DNA of 64,000 nucleotides from NCBI RefSeq assembly GCF_010731875.1, contig NZ_AP022595.1, positions 4,030,001-4,094,000 of the forward strand, in the 5' to 3' direction. The stretch is from Mycolicibacterium sarraceniae (GTDB lineage Bacteria; Actinomycetota; Actinomycetes; Mycobacteriales; Mycobacteriaceae). Of this stretch, positions 26,094-34,552 are shown in pieces; within the stretch, counting starts at the first letter, position 1, and every line of letters starts with the position of its first letter. The notes beneath the pieces are model-generated. The model did no database searches, was not told where the DNA came from, and saw only the letters and a list, made by a program, of their open reading frames with translations. The position numbers and the translations under genes were made by a program.

Positions 26094-27239
26094 TTATCCC
26101 ACCGGTCCGGACGCCGACGCCCTGGCCGCGATATTGGCTTCCACTTCCTTCATCCATGCCGCGGTCGGTTGAGTGGTGTCAAGATCGAATTCGAAGCGGT
26201 CCACCATGTCTGGCGTGACATCGGCGACGTCGACATAGAACTGCTCGTACCAGCGTCGCAACTGATACACCGGCCCGTCCTCTTCCACCAACAGCGGGTT
26301 ATCGATACGGGCCTTGTTGCGCCAGATCTCGACGTCCTGCTCGAAGCCCATCTTGACGAAGTCGCCGAGACCTATTGCCGTTTGCATGGCCAGGTCATCA
26401 GGTAGCTCAGCCGACTTCTTCACAATGATCCCATATTGCAGCACAAAGGAATTGGCATCGATGGGATAGTGACAATTGATCAGAACGGTTCGGTGGTCCA
26501 CATCGGTGTAGTGGTAGGTCAAATCATCGATCATGAACGACGGACCGTAGTACGACGCCACTGATGTCGTCCCCAACATCTGACTTTCGCCAGGTTCCCC
26601 GATATCGGGACGGCCGGCACTGTTCATATATTGCGTCGCGACATGGCCTTCGAAGATGTTCTTGAACTGTGTCGGAAGCGATCCGTGGATGTAGAAGAAG
26701 TGCGCCATATCCACGACGTTGTCGATGATCTCGCGGCAGTTCGTGTGCACAACCGTGGTATACCAATGCCAGTCGGTCCACTCGTCACTCGTCGCACCCG
26801 CGATACGTGGGATGGTCACGTCGTCTGACGGCGCGTTCCGTTCGGGGTCGTTCCAGACGAACAACATGCCGTCCTGCTGCACCGTAGGCCATGATACAGT
26901 GCGCGCCAGCCGGGGTGTGCGCTTGCTGTACGGCACCAACTTGCACCGGCCGTCGCCGCCCCATCGCCAGTCATGGAACGGGCATGCGATCTCGTTACCC
27001 TTCACCGTCCCCTGCGACAGGTCGCCGCCCATGTGCCGGCAGTACCCGTCGAGCACGTTGATGGCGCCGTCCTCGCTGCGAAACACCACCAGCTTCTGGC
27101 CGAAGGCATTGATTTGGTGTGGCCTTCCGTCGGCGAAATCACGGACCAAACCCAGGCAATGCCACCCGCGAGCAAATCGGGTGGGCACCGCGCCGGCCTC
27201 GATCAAGCGAATATCGTCGGCCTCGACATGCGTCGTCAT
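26094..27239 (-). CDS. kshA: Rieske non-heme iron oxygenase, 3-ketosteroid 9-alpha-hydroxylase (KshA)-like
   Basis: The 381-residue oxygenase component has a Rieske [2Fe-2S] site at C67-R-H69 (YCRHMGGDLSQG) and C86-P-F-H89 (CPFHDWRW). The mononuclear iron motif is DNVVDMAHFFYIH (N174, D177, H180, H185), the arrangement of KshA. The length, the start MTTHVEADDIRLIEAG and the FYIHGSLPTQFKN segment fit the KshA group, which hydroxylates C9 of 3-ketosteroids with electrons from KshB. I choose ATG 27239; the upstream extension is not family-like. It diverges from the KstD-like gene at 27379, the pair that together open steroid ring B. A different ketone substrate is possible. The reductase is not in the window. 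Confidence 0.85.
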   Translation of the reverse strand: MTTHVEADDIRLIEAGAVPTRFARGWHCLGLVRDFADGRPHQINAFGQKLVVFRSEDGAINVLDGYCRHMGGDLSQGTVKGNEIACPFHDWRWGGDGRCKLVPYSKRTPRLARTVSWPTVQQDGMLFVWNDPERNAPSDDVTIPRIAGATSDEWTDWHWYTTVVHTNCREIIDNVVDMAHFFYIHGSLPTQFKNIFEGHVATQYMNSAGRPDIGEPGESQMLGTTSVASYYGPSFMIDDLTYHYTDVDHRTVLINCHYPIDANSFVLQYGIIVKKSAELPDDLAMQTAIGLGDFVKMGFEQDVEIWRNKARIDNPLLVEEDGPVYQLRRWYEQFYVDVADVTPDMVDRFEFDLDTTQPTAAWMKEVEANIAARASASGPVG

Positions 27240-27378
27240 AGTGCGTCCGTCCTTCGATCGATGGATTCGCGGGCTGGTCTCCATTGAACTTCGCAGAACG
27301 GCTCCGCAGAAGGGCAGCGTTCCGCTCAAAGGGATGTCGAAGCCGAAATCTTCCCGCGCGGTCCTATCGTCGGCAATT

Positions 27379-29085
27379 GTGATCGCCACCAGCCACGACA
27401 CCGTCCCCACCGGACTGACCATCGCTGACGCCGAAGTGGACCTTCTGGTCATTGGGTCAGGAACCGGACTTTCGGCTGCGCTGGCCGCCCACGAGCTCGG
27501 ATTGTCCGTGCTTGTCGTCGAGAAGTCCTCCCACGTCGGCGGATCAACAGCCCGATCCGGCGGCGCTCTCTGGCTACCGTCAAGCTCGGTGATCGAGGAA
27601 TGCGGTGGCTCTGATTCCGCGGCCCGGGCGCAGACCTACCTTGATGGCGTGGTCGCAGGCTCCGCTCCGCGGGAGCGTTCCACGGGCTATCTGAACGGTC
27701 TGCCCTCGACCGTCGAGATGCTCCGTCGCACCACACCGATGAAGCTGTTCTGGGCCAAGGAGTACTCCGACTACCACCCCGAGGTGTCGGGTGGATCGGC
27801 CGCCGGACGCACCTGCGAGTGCCGTCCGCTGGACACGGCGATTCTCGGCCAGTACTTGCCCGCTCTGCGCCCGGGGATCATGGAGGCCAGCATTCCGATG
27901 CCGACCACCGGCGCGGACTACCGCTGGATGAACCTCGTGAGCCGGGTGCCGCGCAAGGGGTTACCGACGATCATCAAGCGGCTTGCGCAAGGCGTCGGGG
28001 GCCTGGCCCTGGGCCGTCGCTACGCGGCCGGAGGCCAGGCGTTGGCCGCCGGTCTCTTCGCAGGCGCCATTCGCGCCGGCATCCCGATCTGGCTCCGAAC
28101 TGCCCTGACGGAGTTGGTCACCGACGGAACCCGCGTCACCGGCGCCATCGTTGAGCACGCCGGAAAGTCCGTCGCCATCACCGCGCGACGCGGCGTCGTG
28201 CTCGCCGCCGGCGGCTTCGACCACAGCATGGATATGCGGTGGAAGTTCCAATCGGAAAGCCTCCCCAGCAATCTCAGCCTCGGCGCCGAGTCCAACACCG
28301 GTGACGCAATTCGGATCGGTCAGGACATCGGCGCCGACATTGCACTGATGGATCAATCGTGGTGGTTTCCCGCTGTCGCGCCGCTGCCCGGTGCCGCCCC
28401 TGCGGTGATGCTGGCTGAGCGGTCGCTGCCCGGCTCGTTCATCGTTGACCACAACGGTCAGCGGTTTGCCAACGAATCGTCTGACTACATGAGCTTCGGG
28501 CAGCGGGTTCTCCAGCTCGAAGCTGCGGGGACGCCGGTGGACACCATGTGGATCGTCTTCGACCAGCAGTACCGCAACAGCTACGTCTTCGCCGCTGAAC
28601 TGTTCCCCCGCATGCCGATCCCCCAAAAATGGTATGACGCTGGAATCGCCGTCCGAGCAGACGATTTCAGTGCCCTCGCCACCAAGATGGGTGTTCCCCT
28701 CGACGGCTTCCGCGCAACGGTGGCCCGATTCAACGAAAACGCGTTCGCCGGCGAGGACCCCGACTTCCAGCGGGGCCGAAGCGCATACGACCGCTACTAC
28801 GGCGATCCCACGGTCACCCCGAATGCGAACCTGCGGGCGCTTGTCAAAGGGCCGTTCTACGCCGTCAAAATGGTGCTGAGCGACTTGGGTACCTGCGGTG
28901 GTCTGCGGGCCGATGACCGCGCCCGTGTGCTCCGCGAGGACGGGTCCGTCATCGACGGGTTGTACGCGATAGGCAATACCGCGGCCAACGCGTTCGGAAA
29001 CACCTATCCGGGGGCCGGCGCGACAATCGCGCAAGGATTGGTGTACGGGTACCTCGCTGCCCTCGACGCGGCTAACGGACCATAG
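27379..29085 (+). CDS. kstD: 3-ketosteroid-delta1-dehydrogenase (KstD)-like flavoprotein
   Basis: From GTG 27379 the protein has 568 residues, close to known KstD enzymes. An ATG at 27334 is the alternative, and neither has a good ribosome-binding site. The FAD motif is VDLLVIGSGTGLSAALAAHELG, followed by VVEKSSHVGGSTARSGGALWLP. ARRGVVLAAGGFDH lies mid-protein, and the C-terminal FAD end is LYAIGNTAANAFGNTYPGAGATIAQG. The NTYPGAGATI-G segment, the GGSTARSGG loop and the SDLGTCGG element are hallmarks of the family, which inserts the C1-C2 double bond into 3-ketosteroids. It is divergent from the KshA-like gene with about 139 bp between starts. No KstR-type box is visible there. Confidence 0.88.
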   Translation: MIATSHDTVPTGLTIADAEVDLLVIGSGTGLSAALAAHELGLSVLVVEKSSHVGGSTARSGGALWLPSSSVIEECGGSDSAARAQTYLDGVVAGSAPRERSTGYLNGLPSTVEMLRRTTPMKLFWAKEYSDYHPEVSGGSAAGRTCECRPLDTAILGQYLPALRPGIMEASIPMPTTGADYRWMNLVSRVPRKGLPTIIKRLAQGVGGLALGRRYAAGGQALAAGLFAGAIRAGIPIWLRTALTELVTDGTRVTGAIVEHAGKSVAITARRGVVLAAGGFDHSMDMRWKFQSESLPSNLSLGAESNTGDAIRIGQDIGADIALMDQSWWFPAVAPLPGAAPAVMLAERSLPGSFIVDHNGQRFANESSDYMSFGQRVLQLEAAGTPVDTMWIVFDQQYRNSYVFAAELFPRMPIPQKWYDAGIAVRADDFSALATKMGVPLDGFRATVARFNENAFAGEDPDFQRGRSAYDRYYGDPTVTPNANLRALVKGPFYAVKMVLSDLGTCGGLRADDRARVLREDGSVIDGLYAIGNTAANAFGNTYPGAGATIAQGLVYGYLAALDAANGP

Positions 29086-29751
29086 TCAGTCGGCGTCTTC
29101 GGCATCGGCTTTGCGTTCGATCTCATACCAGTAAGCCGGATCCGGCCACGGGATCTTCGCGCCCTCACCAACTTTGGGAAACTTGGCCTCTGCCTCGTCG
29201 AGATCTTTGATCATTTTCAGGGTGAGCTCGCGCTCGGACGCGTAGTAGCGCTCCGCCCAGTCCAGTGCGACCTTGGCATAGGCCCACGACGGATCCGCTG
29301 CGGCCCATCGGGCTTCCTTGGCAGCACTGCGCTGCATGTCGTCGACATACGCGATGTGCTCCTGCAGCATCTGCTTGAGTGCGGCGGGATCGCTCAAGTG
29401 GCCCAATGTCACCCGCAAGATCGCCGGGTGCTTCAGCGACGGGGGCTCGAGTGGAGCCTCCCGCGCCCATCGCGTGACGACGTCCATACCGAAATCGGTG
29501 ATCTTGTACAGGCGACGGTTGCGTGCGCCGGCGCCGTCCAGACGTGAGGTGAGCAGACCCAGCTTTTCCAGCTTCTTCAGCTCCGAATAGATCTGGCTGA
29601 AGGCCGGGCTGCCGTAGTAGTAGCGCATGCTCCAGTCGATCCACTTGCGGATGTCATAACCCGACAATTCCGTCTCGTACGAGAGCATCCCGAGCAGTGC
29701 CCAGCCGGTCGCGGACAGCGGCGGCATGGTTGCAGGTTCGGGTTCCGTCAC
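29086..29751 (-). CDS. PadR-family transcriptional regulator
   Basis: The 221-residue protein has an N-terminal winged helix of PadR type (about 12-90: GWALLGMLSYETELSGYDIRKWIDWSMRYYYGSPAFSQIYSELKKLEKLGLL). A helical C-terminal dimerisation domain (about 95-190) contains LKQMLQEHIAYVDDMQ. It ends one base after the KstD-like gene, convergently. Upstream it faces the thioesterase-like gene at 29818, and the short gap (29752-29817) holds GGTATCAACCC-type half-sites but no clear palindrome. PadR proteins respond to aromatic or xenobiotic ligands. Control of neighbouring oxidoreductases is inferred from position. Confidence 0.88.
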   Translation of the reverse strand: MTEPEPATMPPLSATGWALLGMLSYETELSGYDIRKWIDWSMRYYYGSPAFSQIYSELKKLEKLGLLTSRLDGAGARNRRLYKITDFGMDVVTRWAREAPLEPPSLKHPAILRVTLGHLSDPAALKQMLQEHIAYVDDMQRSAAKEARWAAADPSWAYAKVALDWAERYYASERELTLKMIKDLDEAEAKFPKVGEGAKIPWPDPAYWYEIERKADAEDAD

Positions 29752-29817
29752 GGCTTATAGGGTATCAACCCAGGTCACACGGTTTCGCTCTTACCAACCG
29801 CTGGTCGGGACGCCGCA

Positions 29818-30456
29818 TTGCACAGCGACCCGTACCGACTGAATCCTGAGGGGATGCACCCCGAGGCGCTGTACGCGTCGCTGACCTCGTCCGTTCGCCG
29901 GCTCGTCGATGTCACCATCCGGAGTCAATCCGATCCCGACACGATCGTGTCAGCGAAGGCGAAAATCGACGCCGCGGCCACCGAATTGAGCGACGCCTTG
30001 ATCCCAGGGTCTTTCGGCATTGAAGCGGGCAGCGACGGGCGGCCTCGGGCGTGGGGCAACGCCGTCATCGGATTGCGCAATGCCCTGGCTCCGCCTCTCA
30101 TCGTCCACCATGAAGCCGACGGAAGTGTCTGGGCCGATGTCGTTCTGGGCGCGGCATACGAAGGACCACCGGGCCATGTGCACGGTGGAATCTGCGCGCT
30201 CCTTCTTGACCACGTTCTCGGCGCGACCGCGCACAAGCCCGGCCGGCCCGCCGTCACCGGAACGCTCACGCTGCGTTACGAGCTGGGGACGCGACTCGGA
30301 CCCTTACGGGCTGAAGCTCGCGTAGATCGAGTCGAGGGAGCGAAGACCTACGCGGTCGGGCACCTCAGTACCGAAGACGGCGTGACCGTCCGCGCCGAAG
30401 GTGTGTTCATTCACCCGCGGCAGACAGCTGTGCTGGACACTGCGCCACCCCGCTGA
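29818..30456 (+). CDS. PaaI-like hotdog-fold thioesterase
   Basis: The frame opens with TTG 29818, and ATG 29854 after a TGAGGGG is an equally plausible start; the longer form has 212 residues. The hotdog core is at the C-terminal side: GPPGHVHGGICALLLDHVLGATA is the conserved helix with the H-G-G turn, and PAVTGTLTLRYELGTRLGPLRAEARV follows. This is typical of PaaI/YigI-type acyl-CoA thioesterases with an N-terminal extension. It may release CoA from dead-end intermediates of the catabolic pathway. It is divergent from the PadR gene. Confidence 0.75.
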   Translation: MHSDPYRLNPEGMHPEALYASLTSSVRRLVDVTIRSQSDPDTIVSAKAKIDAAATELSDALIPGSFGIEAGSDGRPRAWGNAVIGLRNALAPPLIVHHEADGSVWADVVLGAAYEGPPGHVHGGICALLLDHVLGATAHKPGRPAVTGTLTLRYELGTRLGPLRAEARVDRVEGAKTYAVGHLSTEDGVTVRAEGVFIHPRQTAVLDTAPPR

Positions 30457-30865
30457 TTGGACAGCTCGCTCAAACTGCCGACCTCGTCGCCGCCGCCTAC
30501 CGCGACGGATCAGGAACACCCAGGCCGCTCTGGACGCCGCCGCCCAGGCCGCCGTCCTGATCGGGATCTTCGGCCTGCTCCCGGTGCTGATGTCACCGCA
30601 GTTGTTTGAATGCCGTTGGCGTCTCGTCGCAGCCGTTCCTGGCCTCCCCGTCATAAGCCTGTACATGATCGAGGCGATGACGCTCGAAGACCGGCTGTGC
30701 GGTGACGGCCGGCGTTCGCCCCGAGCATCGGCGACGCCGTGAGCACCCGCGTGATCGCCCGGCCCACGCGCGAGCGCTTCACGGCCTGACACTCGCTCAC
30801 CGGGAGTCGTGGTTGCTTCGCGTCCGGTCACCGGCGACAGTAGGTGCACCCACCAAAGGAGGCCG
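30457..30865. other. Gene-poor stretch before the third KstD-like gene
   Basis: About 410 bp without a gene I can support. Open frames on both strands overlap, and none has a convincing start and composition. One plus-strand frame contains a hydrophobic stretch (AAVLIGIFGLLPVL), and another continues from the thioesterase stop as AQTADLVAAAYRDGSG. These could be eroded coding pieces. The end of the stretch holds AAAGGAGG, the ribosome-binding site of the next gene. Confidence 0.35.
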
Positions 30866-32428
30866 ATGACCGCGCAGGACAGCTCATTCGACGAGACCGT
30901 TGACGTCATCGTGGCCGGTTCCGGCGGCGGCATCGCCGGGGCCTATACGGCCGCCCGCGAGGGTCTGTCAGTGGCGTTGGTCGAGGCGACGGAATTCTTC
31001 GGCGGGACGACGGCATACTCCGGTGGCGGGGGCATGTGGTTTCCGTGCAACCCGGTGCTGCAACGCGCGGGCAGCGACGACACAATCGAGAAGGCGTTCC
31101 GCTACTTTCACGCCGTCATCGGTGACCGCACCCCGGTGGAACTGCAGGAGACCTATATTCGGCGCGGGCCGGGCCTGATCGAATACCTGGAGGCCGACCC
31201 CGAACACTTCACGTTCGGCGTGCTGCCCTGGCCGGACTACTTCGGCAAGGCACCCGACTCGCGCGGTGACGGGATGCGCCACATCGTGGCGGCACCGATC
31301 CGCGGCGAGAAGCTCGGCCCCTACGCCGCTTTCGTACGTGGGCCGCTCGACCGTGATCGTCTTGGCACACCCGCGCCGGACAAGCTGTTCGGTGGCCGGG
31401 CGCTGATCGGCCGATTTCTTGCCGCACTGGCCGGTTATCCCGATGCCGCGCTGTACCGCAACACCGCGCTGACTGACCTCATCACCGACGACGGCCGGGT
31501 GGTGGGCGCCATCGTGCAGCGTGACGGAGCCCCGGCACGGATCGGCGCCAGGCGCGGAGTCCTTTTGGCTGCAGGTGGATTCGAGCAGAACGCCGCGCTG
31601 CGGCGGATCTACGGGGTACCGGGTGACACCAGAGACAGCATGGGCGGCCCGGGTAGCACCGGGGCGGCACTGGAAGCCGGCATCCGGGCGGGTGCTGCGA
31701 CCGATCTGATGGATCAGGCGTGGTGGTCGCCTGGCCTGACCCACCCGGATGGACGTTCGGCATTCTCCCTGTGGTTCACCGGCGGCATCTTCGTGAACCA
31801 GGCCGGCCAGCGGTTCGTCAACGAGTCCGCGGCCTACGATCGGATTGGCCGGGAGATCATCGCCGAGATGGCGGCCGGCCGGCTCGATGTGCCGTTCTGG
31901 ATGGTCTACGACAACCGCGACGGTGACGTCCCGCCGGTCAAGGCCACCAATGTCTCGATGGTGGATGCCGAGCAGTACCGCGCCGCCGGCTTATGGCGCA
32001 GCGCAGCTACTTTGGCTGAGCTGGCCGAGGTCATCGGGGTGCCCGCCGACACACTGGAGCAGACGGTCGCCCGCTACAACGCAATGGTCGCCGCGGGCGC
32101 CGACACCGACTTCGGGCGCGGTGACGAGGCCTACGACCGCGCCTTCTCCGGTGGCGAATCCCCACTGGTGCCGATCGACACCGCACCCTTTCACGCCGCG
32201 GCGTTCGGCCTGTCCGATCTGGGCACCAAGGGCGGCTTGCGCACCGATACCAGGGCCCGGGTGCTCGACGAATCCGGTCGGCCGATTCCCGGCCTGTACG
32301 CAGCGGGTAACACCATGGCAGCGGTCAGCGGGACGACATACCCGGGTGGTGGAAACCCCATCGGGGCGTCAATGTTGTTCAGCCATCTCGCCGCGCTCGA
32401 CATGGTCGATGACGTCAGGTCTGCTTGA
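30866..32428 (+). CDS. KstD-like FAD-dependent dehydrogenase
   Basis: The 520-residue flavoprotein of the 3-oxosteroid-1-dehydrogenase/fumarate reductase family has VDVIVAGSGGGIAGAYTAAREG (FAD), VEATEFFGGTTAYSGGGGMWFP and ARRGVLLAAGGFEQ. SDLGTKGGLRTD and the C-terminal FAD end GLYAAGNTMAAVSGTTYPGGGNPIG follow. The Tyr of TTYPGGG and the SDLGTKGG loop match the catalytic region of KstD enzymes. The start at ATG 30866 is set by AAAGGAGG (30855-30862), although the 3-nt spacing is short. It is the third KstD-type gene of the island and converges with the secreted protein at 32415, overlapping by 14 bp. Confidence 0.83.
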   Translation: MTAQDSSFDETVDVIVAGSGGGIAGAYTAAREGLSVALVEATEFFGGTTAYSGGGGMWFPCNPVLQRAGSDDTIEKAFRYFHAVIGDRTPVELQETYIRRGPGLIEYLEADPEHFTFGVLPWPDYFGKAPDSRGDGMRHIVAAPIRGEKLGPYAAFVRGPLDRDRLGTPAPDKLFGGRALIGRFLAALAGYPDAALYRNTALTDLITDDGRVVGAIVQRDGAPARIGARRGVLLAAGGFEQNAALRRIYGVPGDTRDSMGGPGSTGAALEAGIRAGAATDLMDQAWWSPGLTHPDGRSAFSLWFTGGIFVNQAGQRFVNESAAYDRIGREIIAEMAAGRLDVPFWMVYDNRDGDVPPVKATNVSMVDAEQYRAAGLWRSAATLAELAEVIGVPADTLEQTVARYNAMVAAGADTDFGRGDEAYDRAFSGGESPLVPIDTAPFHAAAFGLSDLGTKGGLRTDTRARVLDESGRPIPGLYAAGNTMAAVSGTTYPGGGNPIGASMLFSHLAALDMVDDVRSA

Positions 32429-32930
32429 CCAACTTAAACGGCATGTTGATGAACAGCGCCAGGCTGTGCCCGCAGGCCCCGGACTCACCGGTGGTCGAGT
32501 CCTGGCCGACCAGCATGTTGGAGGTGGGGTCGGTCTGATCGCCGCCGGGGCTGGACCTATGGAATCGGAACACCTGAAACCCCGGTGCGCTGGTGCCGTC
32601 CTGGCAGGGCATCCAATCCGGAATCGTGCGCTTGACCCGCCAGTCTCCGCCGGTCTGGAAAATCGGCGCCGTCCACCCCGCGTCGCTGCTGACGGTGCCG
32701 ATGCACTCGGTGGGATAGCTGCACGTCGACGTGATCGTCCACATGCTGCGCACACTGCGCTCGTCGTGGAACACATCGTTGGTGGTGGCCCACTCGCCGT
32801 TGGACGTGGCGACGAACGTGCCGTTGAGCGCCCACTTGTCATTGGCCGAGGCGGTCGCTGGGTACATGACACCAGCGACTGTCGCAGCGGTCAGCGCCGC
32901 AACGCTGATCAACATTCGCGGTGTGCGCAT
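32415..32930 (-). CDS. Secreted protein of unknown function, distal to the mce operon
   Basis: The 171-residue product starts at ATG 32930, 23 bp after the mceF stop. It begins with a Sec signal peptide: MRTPRM, a hydrophobic core (LISVAALTAATVAGVM), then ATASAND as the likely cleavage site. The mature part has four spaced cysteines (TSTCSYPTECIG, PCQDG, GACGH), is rich in Trp and Thr, and contains LNGTFVATSNGEWATTNDV. It resembles conserved mycobacterial secreted proteins of unknown role. Co-transcription with mce, in the place where mce4 operons carry Mas genes, suggests a cell-envelope role in the transport system. Confidence 0.72.
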   Translation of the reverse strand: MRTPRMLISVAALTAATVAGVMYPATASANDKWALNGTFVATSNGEWATTNDVFHDERSVRSMWTITSTCSYPTECIGTVSSDAGWTAPIFQTGGDWRVKRTIPDWMPCQDGTSAPGFQVFRFHRSSPGGDQTDPTSNMLVGQDSTTGESGACGHSLALFINMPFKLVKQT

Positions 32931-32953
32931 TGGGCCTCTCCCCTCACGTGCGG

Positions 32954-34552
32954 TCATGTCGTCGGGAACATGTCCTTCCACGACTGGTCTCCGCCGGTGC
33001 GTGCCAGATCGGTCTGCCGGAATACGTTGCCGTTCGGCGTCGCGTACTGACCCGTCGACGGGTCGTACGTCGCGATCGCAACCGACGGACCACCACCGGA
33101 CGGTCCCGGCGTAAACGCGCTCGGCGCGACTCCCGGGCCACCGCCGGTATCGGCCGGTGCGATATCGGGGGCACCCACCGGTCCGCGGAATCCACCAGGC
33201 GGTGCCGTCTGACCAGCCGGCGGCGCCGGGACCGGTCCCGTTGGCATCGGCGTGCCCTGCAGCGGGCCGAAGATGTGGTCCTGGAACGTCGCGCGATCGT
33301 CGGGCGGGATGCCCTGGGCAATCAGGTTCGGGTCGATCGGGTTGGGACCGGTCGCATGCTGCCGCATGGCCAGCGGCTCGAATGGCCTGTCGCTGTCGCA
33401 GATTTCGACGGTCGGCGCCCGCTTACCGGGCTGAGCCATACACGGGTAGTTGCGCGCACCGCGGACGGCGGTCGGCGAGTCCTGCGGCAGCTTGCAGTAC
33501 AGCCCGTCGGGGGTATCCGCGTCCGACGTGTCCTCCGGCGAGCGCCACTGCGACGGCGGCAGGAACCCGACGGTACATGGCGGCGGGTCGCTGATGGTCA
33601 GCGTGAAGTCACCCAGCGTCATACCGGTCGGGTTGTTCAACGGCGAGCCGACCGCCTGGATCGAACCGATATAGGGCGGCAGCAGAACAAGCAACTGCTC
33701 CAGGCTCTTGTTGTACGTCACGCCCACCTGCCCCAGCGTCGTGAGGTTGGCGAGCAGCACCGGCAATGTTGGTTTGACCTGGCGCAGCAGCTCCGAAGCC
33801 TCATCGACTGCACCGGGGCCATTGGCCAGGATGCCGCGCCACTGCGGGTCATTGATATTGAGCTGATCTGTGATCCCGGCCAGGCTACGTGCCCAGGTGC
33901 GGATCGCATCGGAGGAGGCCACCTGACCATCCAGCAACGGCCGGCTGTCTTCGACGAGGGTACGGGCCTGATCCGCGGCACCGCTGAAATCGGCGGCAAG
34001 CTTCGACGCGGAGTCGTTGAGCGTGGTGAGGTCATCGCCCGTACCGTTCAAACCCTGGTAGGCGTTGCTCAGCAAATCGGTCAGGCGGTCGGTGGGGATG
34101 CTCTTGAGCAGCATGTTGGTTTGATCGAGCATAGGGCCGACCGCCTGCGGAATTCTGGCGTCCTTCACCGAGATCACCGAGCCGTCGTGCAAATACGGTC
34201 CAGAATCGGTGCGCGGCACCAGATCCACGTACTGCTCACCGACCGCCGACACGCTAAGCACCCGCGCCTCGAGATCGGCGGGCACCTTCGGGCTGGTGTC
34301 CAGCGACAACGTGGCCTCAGCACCGGTGCGGGTAGGCCGGACCTCGGTGACCTTGCCCAGCTGAACACCGCGGTAGGTGACGTTCGAGAACTGGTAGAGC
34401 CCACCGGTTCTCGGCAGCTGGAGCGTGACGTTCATCTTGCCGATACCGAGCAAGGTTCCCACCTGCAGGTAGGCCACCACCATGACGCCGATACCGACCA
34501 CCGACGCGATCGTGAAGATGATCAGCTGGTTTCGGACAAACCGAGTCAGCAT
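32954..34552 (-). CDS. mceF: MceF, mammalian-cell-entry family protein
   Basis: The 532-residue protein has one N-terminal membrane anchor (LIIFTIASVVGIGVMVVAY), an MCE/MlaD domain (about 40-120: VTYRGVQLGKVTEV, VSAVGEQYVDLVP) and a long helical region. The extended C-terminal tail (about 395-532) is rich in Pro and Gly. It is the sixth Mce subunit of an ABC-type lipid/steroid importer whose permeases are encoded upstream. Its ATG overlaps the mceE stop by one base. Its length and order fit the F position of mycobacterial mce operons. The cargo is inferred from the KstR-like box and the catabolic neighbours. Confidence 0.9.
   Translation of the reverse strand: MLTRFVRNQLIIFTIASVVGIGVMVVAYLQVGTLLGIGKMNVTLQLPRTGGLYQFSNVTYRGVQLGKVTEVRPTRTGAEATLSLDTSPKVPADLEARVLSVSAVGEQYVDLVPRTDSGPYLHDGSVISVKDARIPQAVGPMLDQTNMLLKSIPTDRLTDLLSNAYQGLNGTGDDLTTLNDSASKLAADFSGAADQARTLVEDSRPLLDGQVASSDAIRTWARSLAGITDQLNINDPQWRGILANGPGAVDEASELLRQVKPTLPVLLANLTTLGQVGVTYNKSLEQLLVLLPPYIGSIQAVGSPLNNPTGMTLGDFTLTISDPPPCTVGFLPPSQWRSPEDTSDADTPDGLYCKLPQDSPTAVRGARNYPCMAQPGKRAPTVEICDSDRPFEPLAMRQHATGPNPIDPNLIAQGIPPDDRATFQDHIFGPLQGTPMPTGPVPAPPAGQTAPPGGFRGPVGAPDIAPADTGGGPGVAPSAFTPGPSGGGPSVAIATYDPSTGQYATPNGNVFRQTDLARTGGDQSWKDMFPTT

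Noticed and set aside
26719..27333. Upstream extension of the KstD-like frame
   Set aside because: This part is antisense to the Rieske oxygenase and is not family-like.
27239..27379. KstR box between the KshA-like and KstD-like genes
   Set aside because: GAAC half-sites are present, but no AACnnGTT core with the right spacing was found.
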